From Nanobdellota archaeon (GTDB lineage Archaea > Nanobdellota > Nanobdellia > Pacearchaeales > GW2011-AR1): 32,038 bases of DNA. Both the position numbers and the translations under genes were made by a program. The notes beneath the pieces were generated by a model. The model was not told the origin of the DNA, made no database searches, and saw only the letters and a list, made by a program, of their open reading frames with translations. The stretch's first letter is position 1. Each line of letters begins with the position of its first letter. The DNA lies in NCBI GenBank assembly GCA_030647095.1, contig JAUSKH010000027.1:1-32038 (forward strand), in the 5' to 3' direction. Shown piece by piece: positions 8,514-14,887 of the stretch.

Positions 8514-9152
8514 ATGATAAAAATACTTAGACAGTTTTCGACAAGAATTCTCAATGGCTTGTTTAGAAGAAGAACTAACTTAAGAATAGGGTTTTATGGT
8601 CCTCCAAATTCAGGGAAAACTAGTCTTGCAAATAGTATTTGCAAAGATTGGACTGGAGAAGAGATTGGGAGTGTAAGTAATATTCCTCATGAAACAAGAC
8701 AAATACAGATGAAAGAGCAAGTAAAAATAAAATATAAAGGAAAAACACTTACATTTAAGTTGGTTGATACTCCTGGGATTGCCACTAAGATTGATTATGA
8801 AGATTTCTTGAAGCACGGATTATCCAAAGCAGAATCAAAGAAACGTGCGAAGGAAGCAACACAAGGAATTATTGAGGCGATTAAATGGCTTGATGACATG
8901 GATGCAGTAGTAGTTGTATTGGATGCTACTCAAAACCCATATTCTCAAGTCAATATCACTATAATCGGTAATCTTGTAGCAAGAAAGATACCTGTATTAA
9001 TTGTAGCCAACAAAATTGACCTAAGAAAGGCAGATATCAAAAAAACGGAGGCCGCCTTTCCTGAATATGAGGTTGTAGGTATATCAGCAAAGGAGGGTAC
9101 AAATATGGATGAGTTCTATGAATCTTTATTCAACTTATCCAAGAAGGTTTAA
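8514..9152 (+). CDS. Small Era-like GTPase, ArvA-like
   Basis: A 212-residue P-loop GTPase with all core motifs: G1 GPPNSGKTS at 29-37, G3 DTPG at 85-88, G4 NKID at 166-169 and G5 SAKEG at 191-195. A basic, partly hydrophobic N-terminal helix (residues 1-22) could contact membrane. There is no KH domain, so it is not Era itself. It is followed after one base by a DUF2073 gene and, beyond a toxin-antitoxin pair, by a rubredoxin-like zinc-ribbon gene. This trio is conserved in archaea. In haloarchaea the GTPase has been linked to extracellular vesicle formation (Arv naming). That role here is inferred from family and context only. Confidence 0.75.
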   Translation: MIKILRQFSTRILNGLFRRRTNLRIGFYGPPNSGKTSLANSICKDWTGEEIGSVSNIPHETRQIQMKEQVKIKYKGKTLTFKLVDTPGIATKIDYEDFLKHGLSKAESKKRAKEATQGIIEAIKWLDDMDAVVVVLDATQNPYSQVNITIIGNLVARKIPVLIVANKIDLRKADIKKTEAAFPEYEVVGISAKEGTNMDEFYESLFNLSKKV

Positions 9153-9153
9153 A

Positions 9154-9552
9154 ATGAAGAAAAAAAGCGCAACAAAATTAAAGGGTTTTAGTTTGCATGT
9201 GATCCCTTATTCTGAAGTGCAGAATCTTTCTATAGCTGAGCGCGTTAAGAAAATCCTTACTCTTGTACTTGGAAATAAAATAGTGATACTTCATGGAAGG
9301 CTGAGACCAGAAGAAGAAGCTAGACTGATTGAAGATACAATGGCTTTGGTTGATCATGTGGATAATTTCAAAGGTATTGAATTAGCTGTTATAGAACCAG
9401 ATATAAAAAATGAGGGTGTTTTTGTGAAGATGAAGTATGGTCTTGCAAAAAAGCTCGTAGGAGATAATCACGCTCTTACAATAATAGGACCTGCTTCAAT
9501 TATTAAAGAGATTAAAAGAGATCCAAAGAAATTAGAACTTTTTATTGAATAG
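9154..9552 (+). CDS. DUF2073 family protein (OapB/ArvB-like)
   Basis: A 132-residue soluble protein starting at the ATG two bases after the GTPase stop; the frame is open further upstream but that part overlaps the GTPase gene. The sequence runs FSLHVIPYSEVQNL, LGNKIVILHGRLRPEEEARL, and a C-terminal alpha/beta part with ALTIIGPASIIKEIKRDP, which I recognise as the archaeal DUF2073 type. It has no catalytic motif. Tight coupling to the GTPase gene suggests a functional complex or regulator. Identification rests on pattern and context, without a profile search. Confidence 0.68.
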   Translation: MKKKSATKLKGFSLHVIPYSEVQNLSIAERVKKILTLVLGNKIVILHGRLRPEEEARLIEDTMALVDHVDNFKGIELAVIEPDIKNEGVFVKMKYGLAKKLVGDNHALTIIGPASIIKEIKRDPKKLELFIE

Positions 9553-9578
9553 TCAGTTGCTGATTTTATAACTATTTT

Positions 9579-9971
9579 TTAAAGAATAATCTTTTTTAAT
9601 TCTTCTATTTTCTCAAAATCTTTGTCTTTAGTCACAAGAAGAAGATTATTATCAATTACAATCGAGGCAGATAGTAAGTCTGCTAGTGAGAGAGATATTC
9701 CCTTTTTATCATATTTAATTTTCAAGTCAGAAAGAATTTCTGCAGATGAGTCTGTTGTATGCAGAACGTTAAATCTTTTTAAGAACGTTAAATTATTTTG
9801 AAAAGATTTACTTTTCCTGATTTTTAATCCCACTAAATACTCAAAAAAAGAGACAAAGGTTAGTTGTGGAGAAGATGAATAAGACTTGTATAGCTCTTCA
9901 AGTTTATTCATTGTTGCTTTGTCTCCTCTTTCAATAGCTATTAATATAGAAGTATCAAAAACCAGACTCAT
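9579..9971 (-). CDS. PIN-domain ribonuclease toxin (VapC-like)
   Basis: A 130-residue PIN domain. The acidic metal-binding residues are visible: D6 in LVFDTSIL, E44 in SFFEYLVGL, D98 in LSLADLLSASI and D116/D118 in TKDKDFEKI. VapC toxins cleave specific RNAs, commonly tRNA or rRNA, in a magnesium-dependent way. The ATG overlaps the end of the antitoxin gene by 17 bases, typical of a VapBC operon. It is oriented against the GTPase/DUF2073/zinc-ribbon genes that flank it and breaks up that cluster. RNA target unknown. Confidence 0.85.
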   Translation of the reverse strand: MSLVFDTSILIAIERGDKATMNKLEELYKSYSSSPQLTFVSFFEYLVGLKIRKSKSFQNNLTFLKRFNVLHTTDSSAEILSDLKIKYDKKGISLSLADLLSASIVIDNNLLLVTKDKDFEKIEELKKIIL

Positions 9972-10209
9972 CTCTAAACCCTCTTTCTTTTCTTATCCTT
10001 TTGGTAATATTTTCGATATCGCCTGCTTCTTCGTCTGTTAATGACTTTTTCCTAGATAATATCTCCTTCCAAAAATCTTTTGAATTTTTTTCAAATTCAT
10101 TGACCATTATCTTCAGTAAAATAGACATCTTCATATTGTTCTTTACGGCTAAAGTCTTAAATTCTTTCCAAGTTTCTTCATCTACACCCTTAATACATTT
10201 TGTTTCCAT
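9955..10209 (-). CDS. VapB-like antitoxin (probable ribbon-helix-helix)
   Basis: An 84-residue protein. Residues 1-40 (METKCIKGVDEETWKEFKT and onward) look like a ribbon-helix-helix DNA-binding unit with a short strand and two helices. The charged C-terminal half (SRKKSLTDEEAGDIENITKR) is the usual toxin-wrapping part. It precedes and overlaps vapC. The ATG lies 26 bases from the centre of a TTTATATA box, and an exact inverted repeat lies between box and start, where a repressor would act. Assignment depends mainly on context with the PIN toxin. Confidence 0.78.
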   Translation of the reverse strand: METKCIKGVDEETWKEFKTLAVKNNMKMSILLKIMVNEFEKNSKDFWKEILSRKKSLTDEEAGDIENITKRIRKERGFRDESGF

Positions 10210-10211
10210 TA

Positions 10212-10228
10212 AGTATAACAGTTATACT
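10212..10228. promoter_or_regulatory. Inverted-repeat operator of the vapBC pair
   Basis: AGTATAAC at 10212-10219 and GTTATACT at 10221-10228 form a perfect 8-bp inverted repeat around one base. It lies directly upstream of the antitoxin ATG and just inside the TATA box (10231-10238, TTTATATA on the minus strand). Binding there would block initiation, which fits toxin-antitoxin autoregulation. Binding by this antitoxin is inferred. Confidence 0.7.
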
Positions 10229-10323
10229 AGTATATAAATATTGCTATTTTTAACTGAAAATTGTTGATAGATTGCAGGCGTATTAGATAATATCGTTTAA
10301 CCGAATAGCCATAAATCTAAATA

Positions 10324-10330
10324 TTTATTA
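10324..10330 (+). promoter_or_regulatory. TATA box for the zinc-ribbon gene
   Basis: TTTATTA centred 26 bases before the ATG at 10353; fits leaderless initiation and gives this gene its own promoter, separate from the GTPase gene. Confidence 0.55.
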
Positions 10331-10352
10331 ATGGTAGTTTCATACGAAGAAT

Positions 10353-10736
10353 ATGGCATATAAATGCGTACATTGTTCAACACTCTACACAGATACTGCC
10401 CCGGAAGTTCTTTCTGGATGCGGACGCTGTAAAGGTAAATTTTTCTTTTATATAAAAGAAGAAAAATTAAAACAGATGGAATCACAACAAGGATTCGGTC
10501 TAGAGTTAAGCGATAATGAAAAGAAACAAATTGAGAAAGATGTAAGAGAAATTGCAGGGGTAGAGGATGAAGAAACCCCTGTTTTCCTAGATTTTGAAAG
10601 TGTTAAAGTTATAAAATCTGGCAAATATCTGATTGATCTTTCTAAACTATTCTCAGATGAAAAACCTAAAGTTTATCAGCTTGAGGATGGAAAATATATC
10701 ATTGATCTTTCTTCTCCTATAAGCGAAAAGGAATAA
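10353..10736 (+). CDS. Rubredoxin-like zinc-ribbon protein (OapC/ArvC-like)
   Basis: A 127-residue protein. Its N-terminus carries a four-cysteine zinc ribbon: CVHC at 5-8 and CGRC at 23-26, followed by KGKFFFYI. The rest is acidic with two similar beta units (VKVIKSGKYLIDLSKLF and VYQLEDGKYIIDLSSPI), suggesting a small internal repeat. This matches the archaeal zinc-ribbon family that accompanies the small GTPase and DUF2073 proteins. In this window it is split from them by an inverted toxin-antitoxin pair. Function is inferred from association only. Confidence 0.7.
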   Translation: MAYKCVHCSTLYTDTAPEVLSGCGRCKGKFFFYIKEEKLKQMESQQGFGLELSDNEKKQIEKDVREIAGVEDEETPVFLDFESVKVIKSGKYLIDLSKLFSDEKPKVYQLEDGKYIIDLSSPISEKE

Positions 10737-10747
10737 TATGCTACTAA

Positions 10748-10753
10748 TTTAAA
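10748..10753 (+). promoter_or_regulatory. TATA-like box that favours the ATG at 10777
   Basis: TTTAAA centred at 10750.5 lies 26 bases before the ATG at 10777 but only 11 before the ATG at 10762. With the window-wide spacing rule this supports the downstream start for the CCA enzyme. Confidence 0.5.
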
Positions 10754-10776
10754 AGTACTTAATGCTTATAGAAAAG

Positions 10777-12186
10777 ATGAATATAAAGAGATTTCCTAAA
10801 CCTTCGCTATCCCCACAGCAAGCTGATGGGGTATTCCGCTCGGTTTCAAGACGGAAATCTCTTATCGCCAAATCGGACGACGCAGCAGAGCTGCGGGGTA
10901 TTAAACCCAATTTGGCAATAAAAAGAGTTCTGAAAGATATTGAGCTTGAACCTGATAAAGAAGTTTATTTGAGAATCAGCAGAGAATCAAAGATTTTTGT
11001 TGACAATTTAAAGAATGTTGTAAAAAAGAATAAGGTAAAAGCTGATGTCTTTATTGGGGGCAGTTATGCCAAAGGCACTATGCCTAAAAAAAGTTGTTAT
11101 GATATAGATGTATTCGTGAGATTTGATAAAAAAAATAAGGATATTTCTAAAGAGCTTGAAAAGATTATGAAAGAAGTTTGTAGAAAGATTAAACTGTCTT
11201 TGCAAAAAGTTCATGGAAGTAGAGATTATTTCAAAGTAAAGTGCGGACAAGATCTTGTTTTTGAAGCTATTCCTGTATTAAAAATTTCTAAAATAAAAGA
11301 AGCAGAAAATGTGACCGATTTAAGTTATTTTCATGTTAGTTATATAAAAAAACATCTTAAGAAGAATAAACTAAAAGAAGTCTTGTTGACCAAAAGATTT
11401 TGTGAAGCACAAAGAGTTTATGGAGCTGAATCTTATATCCAGGGATTTTCTGGATACGGACTAGAATGTTTAATGATTGCTTATGGAAGTTTTGAAAAAT
11501 TCTTAAAAGAGATGATAAAAACAAAGGAGAAGATAATATTAGATTCTGCAAAGCATTACAAGAAAAAAGAAGATATAAAAATCGCTCTTAATGAGAGTAA
11601 AATTCAGAGTCCTGTTGTTCTTGTAGACCCCACATGGAAAGAAAGGAATGTTCTGGCTGCACTTAGTGAAGACTCTTTTAAGAGATTTAGGGAAGCTGCA
11701 AAAAGGTTTGTAGCTAGGCCATCCAAAGAGTTCTTTGAGGTTAAGGATATTGAAATTGGAAAATTAGATAGTGTTGCAAAAAAAGTAGGTGGTGAATTTG
11801 TTTGTGTGTCTATTGAAACAGACAAACAAGAAGGAGATATAGCTGGAACAAAGATGAAGAAATTCTCTAACTTTTTAAGTGAACAATTAAAGAGATATTT
11901 TGAAGTTATCAAGAGCGATTTTAATTATGGGGGGGGCAAAATAGCAAATGCTTATTTTGTTGTTAAATCAAAGAAGGAAATTGAAATTAGGGGTCCACCA
12001 TTAAAAATGAAAAAACACGTTGCAAGGTTTAGGGCAGGGCATAAAAACGCTTTTGAGAAAGAAGGAAGACTATATGCTAAGATTAAGGTTGACTTTAGTG
12101 CTAAAGAATTTTTAGAAGATTTGAAGAGAAATTATGGTTTAGCTATTAGGGGCATGGGTATTGAAAATCTTAATATTTTAAATTAG
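10777..12186 (+). CDS. cca: Class I CCA-adding enzyme (tRNA nucleotidyltransferase) with in-frame hairpin-element insertion
   Basis: Adds CCA to tRNA 3' ends. The frame also allows a start at 10762. I prefer 10777 (469 residues) from TATA spacing. The nucleotidyltransferase core is clear: GGSYAKGT at 94-101 and the metal-binding pair D109-x-D111 in CYDIDVFVRF, with FEAIPVL further on. The archaeal tail domains follow. The tRNA-Thr gene in this window encodes no CCA, so the enzyme is needed. Odd: residues 6-50 (FPKPSLSPQQ... to ...PNLAIKR) come from a GC-rich double palindrome unlike the rest of the gene. Without it the N-terminus would read MNIKRVLKDIELEP, the usual kind of family start. Whether the extra 45 residues are translated and tolerated is unknown. 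Confidence 0.88.
   Translation: MNIKRFPKPSLSPQQADGVFRSVSRRKSLIAKSDDAAELRGIKPNLAIKRVLKDIELEPDKEVYLRISRESKIFVDNLKNVVKKNKVKADVFIGGSYAKGTMPKKSCYDIDVFVRFDKKNKDISKELEKIMKEVCRKIKLSLQKVHGSRDYFKVKCGQDLVFEAIPVLKISKIKEAENVTDLSYFHVSYIKKHLKKNKLKEVLLTKRFCEAQRVYGAESYIQGFSGYGLECLMIAYGSFEKFLKEMIKTKEKIILDSAKHYKKKEDIKIALNESKIQSPVVLVDPTWKERNVLAALSEDSFKRFREAAKRFVARPSKEFFEVKDIEIGKLDSVAKKVGGEFVCVSIETDKQEGDIAGTKMKKFSNFLSEQLKRYFEVIKSDFNYGGGKIANAYFVVKSKKEIEIRGPPLKMKKHVARFRAGHKNAFEKEGRLYAKIKVDFSAKEFLEDLKRNYGLAIRGMGIENLNILN
10786..10916. repeat. GC-rich double palindromic element inside cca
   Basis: Two nested stem-loops. First: 10786-10796 pairs with 10853-10863 (11 bp, AAGAGATTTCC/GGAAATCTCTT), enclosing CCCCA (10811-10815)/TGGGG (10827-10831). 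Second: GCCAAAT (10867-10873)/ATTTGGC (10910-10916), enclosing GCAGC (10882-10886)/GCTGC (10890-10894). Both inner hairpins are followed by GGGGTATT. A 9-base near-repeat, ATAAARAGA, flanks the block (10783-10791 and 10918-10926), 135 bases apart, so the reading frame is kept. Base composition is much richer in GC than the surrounding gene. Confidence 0.78.
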
Positions 12187-12201
12187 GATTATCTGATTAT
12201 G

Positions 12202-12390
12202 TCAAGATTGCTGATGCAGAAAACCATGCACTTTAGTGTATGGATGAATGCAATCTTGAGCACAAGAGAATTGTTTATGATTCTTTACAATTCTCTGTGC
12301 AGAAAATTCCAAAATCAAGAGGAATTTTCATGCATCCAAAAGTCCTGAACAAACCTCGGCTTTAAAGCCGAGGTACACGCAAGGACTTTT
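12202..12390. repeat. Array of four stem-loops (palindromic element A)
   Basis: This array fills most of the gap between cca and cspA. Hairpins: 12202-12211/12250-12259 (10 bp, with inner CCATGCAC-TTTA-GTGTATGG at 12224-12243); 12265-12274/12287-12296 (10 bp, extended by GCAC/GTGC); 12302-12310/12321-12329 (9 bp); 12338-12346/12382-12390 (9 bp, AAAAGTCCT/AGGACTTTT) enclosing a perfect 22-base palindrome at 12353-12374. Read on the minus strand, it begins ATCAAAAAGTCC and ends CTTGACAT, the same ends as the element at 24772-24839, so it is an inverted, longer relative. It could also act as a terminator between the convergent genes. Confidence 0.75.
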
Positions 12391-12425
12391 TGATATTATC
12401 TTGATATCTAGAATTTCTTTAAGAA

Positions 12426-12617
12426 CTAATCTTTAGAAACTTTAGAAGCTTTGGGACCTTTATCTCCTTGCTCTATCTCGAATGTGACTGAATCGCCCTC
12501 ACGAATGGATACTCCATCATTAAGCCCAGTGTTATGGACGAAATATTCCTTTCCGTCTTCTGCGGATATAAATCCAAATCCTTTCACTTGATTGAAAAAT
12601 TTTACTTTACCTTTCAT
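12426..12617 (-). CDS. cspA: Cold-shock domain protein (CspA family)
   Basis: A 63-residue single cold-shock domain that binds single-stranded RNA or DNA and acts as an RNA chaperone. RNP1 is KGFGFI at 12-17 and RNP2 is YFVHNT at 25-30; the five-strand OB-fold pattern is complete (VTFEIEQGDKGPKASKVSKD at the end). Unlike most genes here it has a strong ribosome binding site and a leader. Cold-shock proteins are mainly bacterial and patchy in archaea, so an old transfer is possible. It stands alone, convergent with cca across the hairpin array. Confidence 0.93.
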   Translation of the reverse strand: MKGKVKFFNQVKGFGFISAEDGKEYFVHNTGLNDGVSIREGDSVTFEIEQGDKGPKASKVSKD

Positions 12618-12624
12618 TTGTATA

Positions 12625-12630
12625 CCTCCT
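12625..12630 (-). promoter_or_regulatory. Strong Shine-Dalgarno site of cspA
   Basis: AGGAGG on the minus strand, seven bases before the ATG. This is the clearest ribosome binding site in the window and contrasts with the leaderless style of its neighbours. Confidence 0.8.
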
Positions 12631-12723
12631 GAATTTTAAGCATATTACTTTCATTGTGGTGTATTAATTTTTATAATAAATGTGGCTATTTAAACCTTTA
12701 AGGGTTAAAGTTAGAACCGTTAG

Positions 12724-12882
12724 TTAATCCTCACTCAAATCTTCAAACTTAACTTTCCATTGTTCGTCCCACATCTTTTTCCTTTTCGCGCTACAGTCTT
12801 TGCAATATTTTCTTGGATATCTTGCTAATGTGTCAAAATCAAACTCTTTCTTGCATTCCAAACATTCTTTTTTCTTTATCAT
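12724..12882 (-). CDS. Small zinc-binding protein, 52 residues
   Basis: Begins MIKKKECLECKKEFDFDT, then has RYPRKYCKDCSAKRKKMW and an acidic end (KFEDLSED). Two CxxC pairs (C7/C10 and C28/C31) make a compact zinc ribbon, and the linker is basic, suggesting nucleic-acid or ribosome binding. A TTTATAA box on the minus strand near 12910 lies about 26-28 bases upstream, consistent with leaderless initiation. It is a plausible real gene by codon pattern and promoter but too small to assign a function. Confidence 0.65.
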   Translation of the reverse strand: MIKKKECLECKKEFDFDTLARYPRKYCKDCSAKRKKMWDEQWKVKFEDLSED

Positions 12883-13009
12883 CTTTATTATTTTATATAT
12901 TTGTCGTTATAAACTTTTAGTTTAGTGTATATCGTGTGAGTTAATCTTTGGTGTGGATGCTCTGACCAATCTTTAACTTAAGAGAATTAGACAGATATAA
13001 CTTATAAAA

Positions 13010-13807
13010 TTACTTACCGTTAGCTAACTTAGCTGCCTTAAAAGGGTTTTCTAGTAAGTCGTGTAGAGATTCTGCGAAGAATGGTGAATGAAGCCATACC
13101 CCCACTTCTTCTTCGGAGTTTTCTCCTGTTATCATGAAAAGAACTTCTCTTTTGTCAGAGACATAAACTCTAGCAGGACTATCATGCATTCTTGGTTTTA
13201 CATTACAGCGAGCAGTTATTCTCTTAGCTCTTTCTACATCGCCAGCAAGGGTTAATTTGACTTTAACATTATTTTTTAATGCTTGCTGTATTGCAGGAAG
13301 TAAAACACGGCCTTTATCTTCAAAATCGGCAACAGTTGTAGCAATAAGAACTTCTTTCTTTGCTCCTTGTATAAGTTCTCTTAATCTTGAAACAATGTTT
13401 GCTCTGCCTCTTAATGAGCCTGTTATGTCATGAGATTTTATTGGAGAAATACCTGTGTTATGAAGTTTTTCAAGTTCTTCATATTCTGTAGTATCTTTTA
13501 GTGTTGCAAGAGACTTAAGTTTTTCCTGAGCGTCCTGCATTGTTTTTGATTTCATTTTTTCCAATACTTCAACTGGCTTTACAGCTATGTACTGAACAGG
13601 CTTGCCAATTTTTACAATTGCAAAACCGCGTTTTTCAAGAGATTCTAAAACGTCGTATGTTCTTGACCTAGGAACACCAGATATGGAAGCTATTTCACCT
13701 GCAGAAGCTATACCTTTTGAAAGCAAAGCTATCCATACTTTAGTTTCATAAATGTTTAAATCAAAGTAGTCTTTGATCTGCCTTACTAGTTCTGGCTTTA
13801 TTATCAT
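13010..13807 (-). CDS. TrmB-family transcriptional regulator
   Basis: A 265-residue protein. The N-terminal winged helix-turn-helix (about 15-80) contains IYETKVWIALLSKG, AGEIASISGVPRSRTYDVLE and LEKRGFAIVKIGKPVQY, typical of TrmB. A short coiled linker follows, then a C-terminal domain with GRANIVSRLRELIQGAKKEV and EVLFMITGENSEEEVGVW, similar to the ligand-sensing domain of TrmB-like proteins. Members repress or activate sugar and metabolic genes in response to small ligands. No metabolic operon is adjacent, so the target is unknown. TTTAAA at 13831-13836 is centred 26 bases upstream. The inverted repeat AGAGG/CCTCT at 13808-13829, between box and start, could be an autoregulatory site. Confidence 0.82.
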   Translation of the reverse strand: MIIKPELVRQIKDYFDLNIYETKVWIALLSKGIASAGEIASISGVPRSRTYDVLESLEKRGFAIVKIGKPVQYIAVKPVEVLEKMKSKTMQDAQEKLKSLATLKDTTEYEELEKLHNTGISPIKSHDITGSLRGRANIVSRLRELIQGAKKEVLIATTVADFEDKGRVLLPAIQQALKNNVKVKLTLAGDVERAKRITARCNVKPRMHDSPARVYVSDKREVLFMITGENSEEEVGVWLHSPFFAESLHDLLENPFKAAKLANGK

Positions 13808-13918
13808 AGAGGGACAACAAAAGACCTCTATTTAAACTTTTCGTTATGTATCTATTAAATAGTTACAACAGACTTATAACGTATCCTCGGTGAACATTTT
13901 ATCAGAAATTGACTGAAT

Positions 13919-14845
13919 TTAAATCAAATAAGCAATAGCTAAACCGATAAAACAGCCTGCGCTAATGAAAGGCATTGCAGGATAGAATTTGCCTTTCTTT
14001 GAGTAATGGAATAGAAGGGCAAGGGCTGCTGTTGCACATAATGAAATTATTAATGCTTGTACTAAACCCATTGCCATTAGAACTACGCCTGCGCAGATTA
14101 TTGGAAAGACTACGTCGCCGCCTCCAAGAATGGCTACATTAACTTTTACTTTTTTGTTTAGATTTTTGCTTTTGCTTGCTTTTGCTTGCGCAATAAGTTG
14201 TTTTTCTTTCTTTCCTATGTATGGAATGAAAAAGCCTGTGAATAATCTTAACTTTTGAATTTGGTATTTGGCCATTTTCTGCATAAAGCCTGCGTGCCAG
14301 ACAGCGTAGATATCGTAAACAGAGATTATAACTAACAAAACAATTATTGACCATATATTCAACAGCGGAACGAAAATCGCTGCAATACCTGGGTAGATAA
14401 GAACTTCAGTAATGTTATGTGCTACGATATTTCGCTGAAATATTTTTACAAAAGATAAAGGAAGGGCAATGATAATTGCTATAATTGAAGAATATGGGAG
14501 TGAGTGAAGTACTGCATTAAATGTTATTCCGAGAGCGAGAGCTACTACAATGAAGAACCAAATTCTAAAAAGCCATTCTGCATGATATTTCATTAGAATA
14601 AGCATCAAGGAAACTGCTATAATAATTGCAAAAATTATTGAGAGAAGGGTACTTTGAGGAGTCACATCTGCTGGAGGATCCATCCCATAAGGAAGATTAT
14701 AATGAGTAACGTTTACTATATCTCCTTGAGTATTGTTTTCTTGAGATACTATTGGTTTGTATTGATGAACTACATATAAGCCTATTAGTTGTGCAACTAG
14801 GAACATTCCTAACAATAGTAAGGTTATTTTTACAGAATGCTTCAT
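13919..14845 (-). CDS. Presenilin/signal-peptide-peptidase-like intramembrane aspartyl protease
   Basis: A 308-residue protein with about nine membrane helices. The catalytic signatures are present: YD at Y177-D178 in SVYDIYAVW, GGGD at 241-244 (D244, the GxGD motif) and PAMPF at 289-293, equivalent to the PAL motif. Archaeal homologues (peptidase family A22) cleave membrane-spanning segments such as remnant signal peptides. The hydrophilic loop between the catalytic helices (about 192-236) is short and lysine-rich. A TTTAAA box centred at 14871.5 is 26 bases upstream, so this gene has its own leaderless promoter although it follows the FttA gene in the same direction. Confidence 0.88.
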   Translation of the reverse strand: MKHSVKITLLLLGMFLVAQLIGLYVVHQYKPIVSQENNTQGDIVNVTHYNLPYGMDPPADVTPQSTLLSIIFAIIIAVSLMLILMKYHAEWLFRIWFFIVVALALGITFNAVLHSLPYSSIIAIIIALPLSFVKIFQRNIVAHNITEVLIYPGIAAIFVPLLNIWSIIVLLVIISVYDIYAVWHAGFMQKMAKYQIQKLRLFTGFFIPYIGKKEKQLIAQAKASKSKNLNKKVKVNVAILGGGDVVFPIICAGVVLMAMGLVQALIISLCATAALALLFHYSKKGKFYPAMPFISAGCFIGLAIAYLI

Positions 14846-14887
14846 AGTGTTAAATGTTAAATAGGGTTTTTAAATTGTAGGATTAGT

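Noticed and set aside
9109-9153. Upstream extension of the DUF2073 gene
   Set aside because: It overlaps the end of the GTPase in another frame; the ATG at 9154 directly after the GTPase stop is the better start.
12202-12390. CRISPR array
   Set aside because: Hairpins have no constant repeat of fixed length with unique spacers; arms differ in each unit and no cas genes are in the window.
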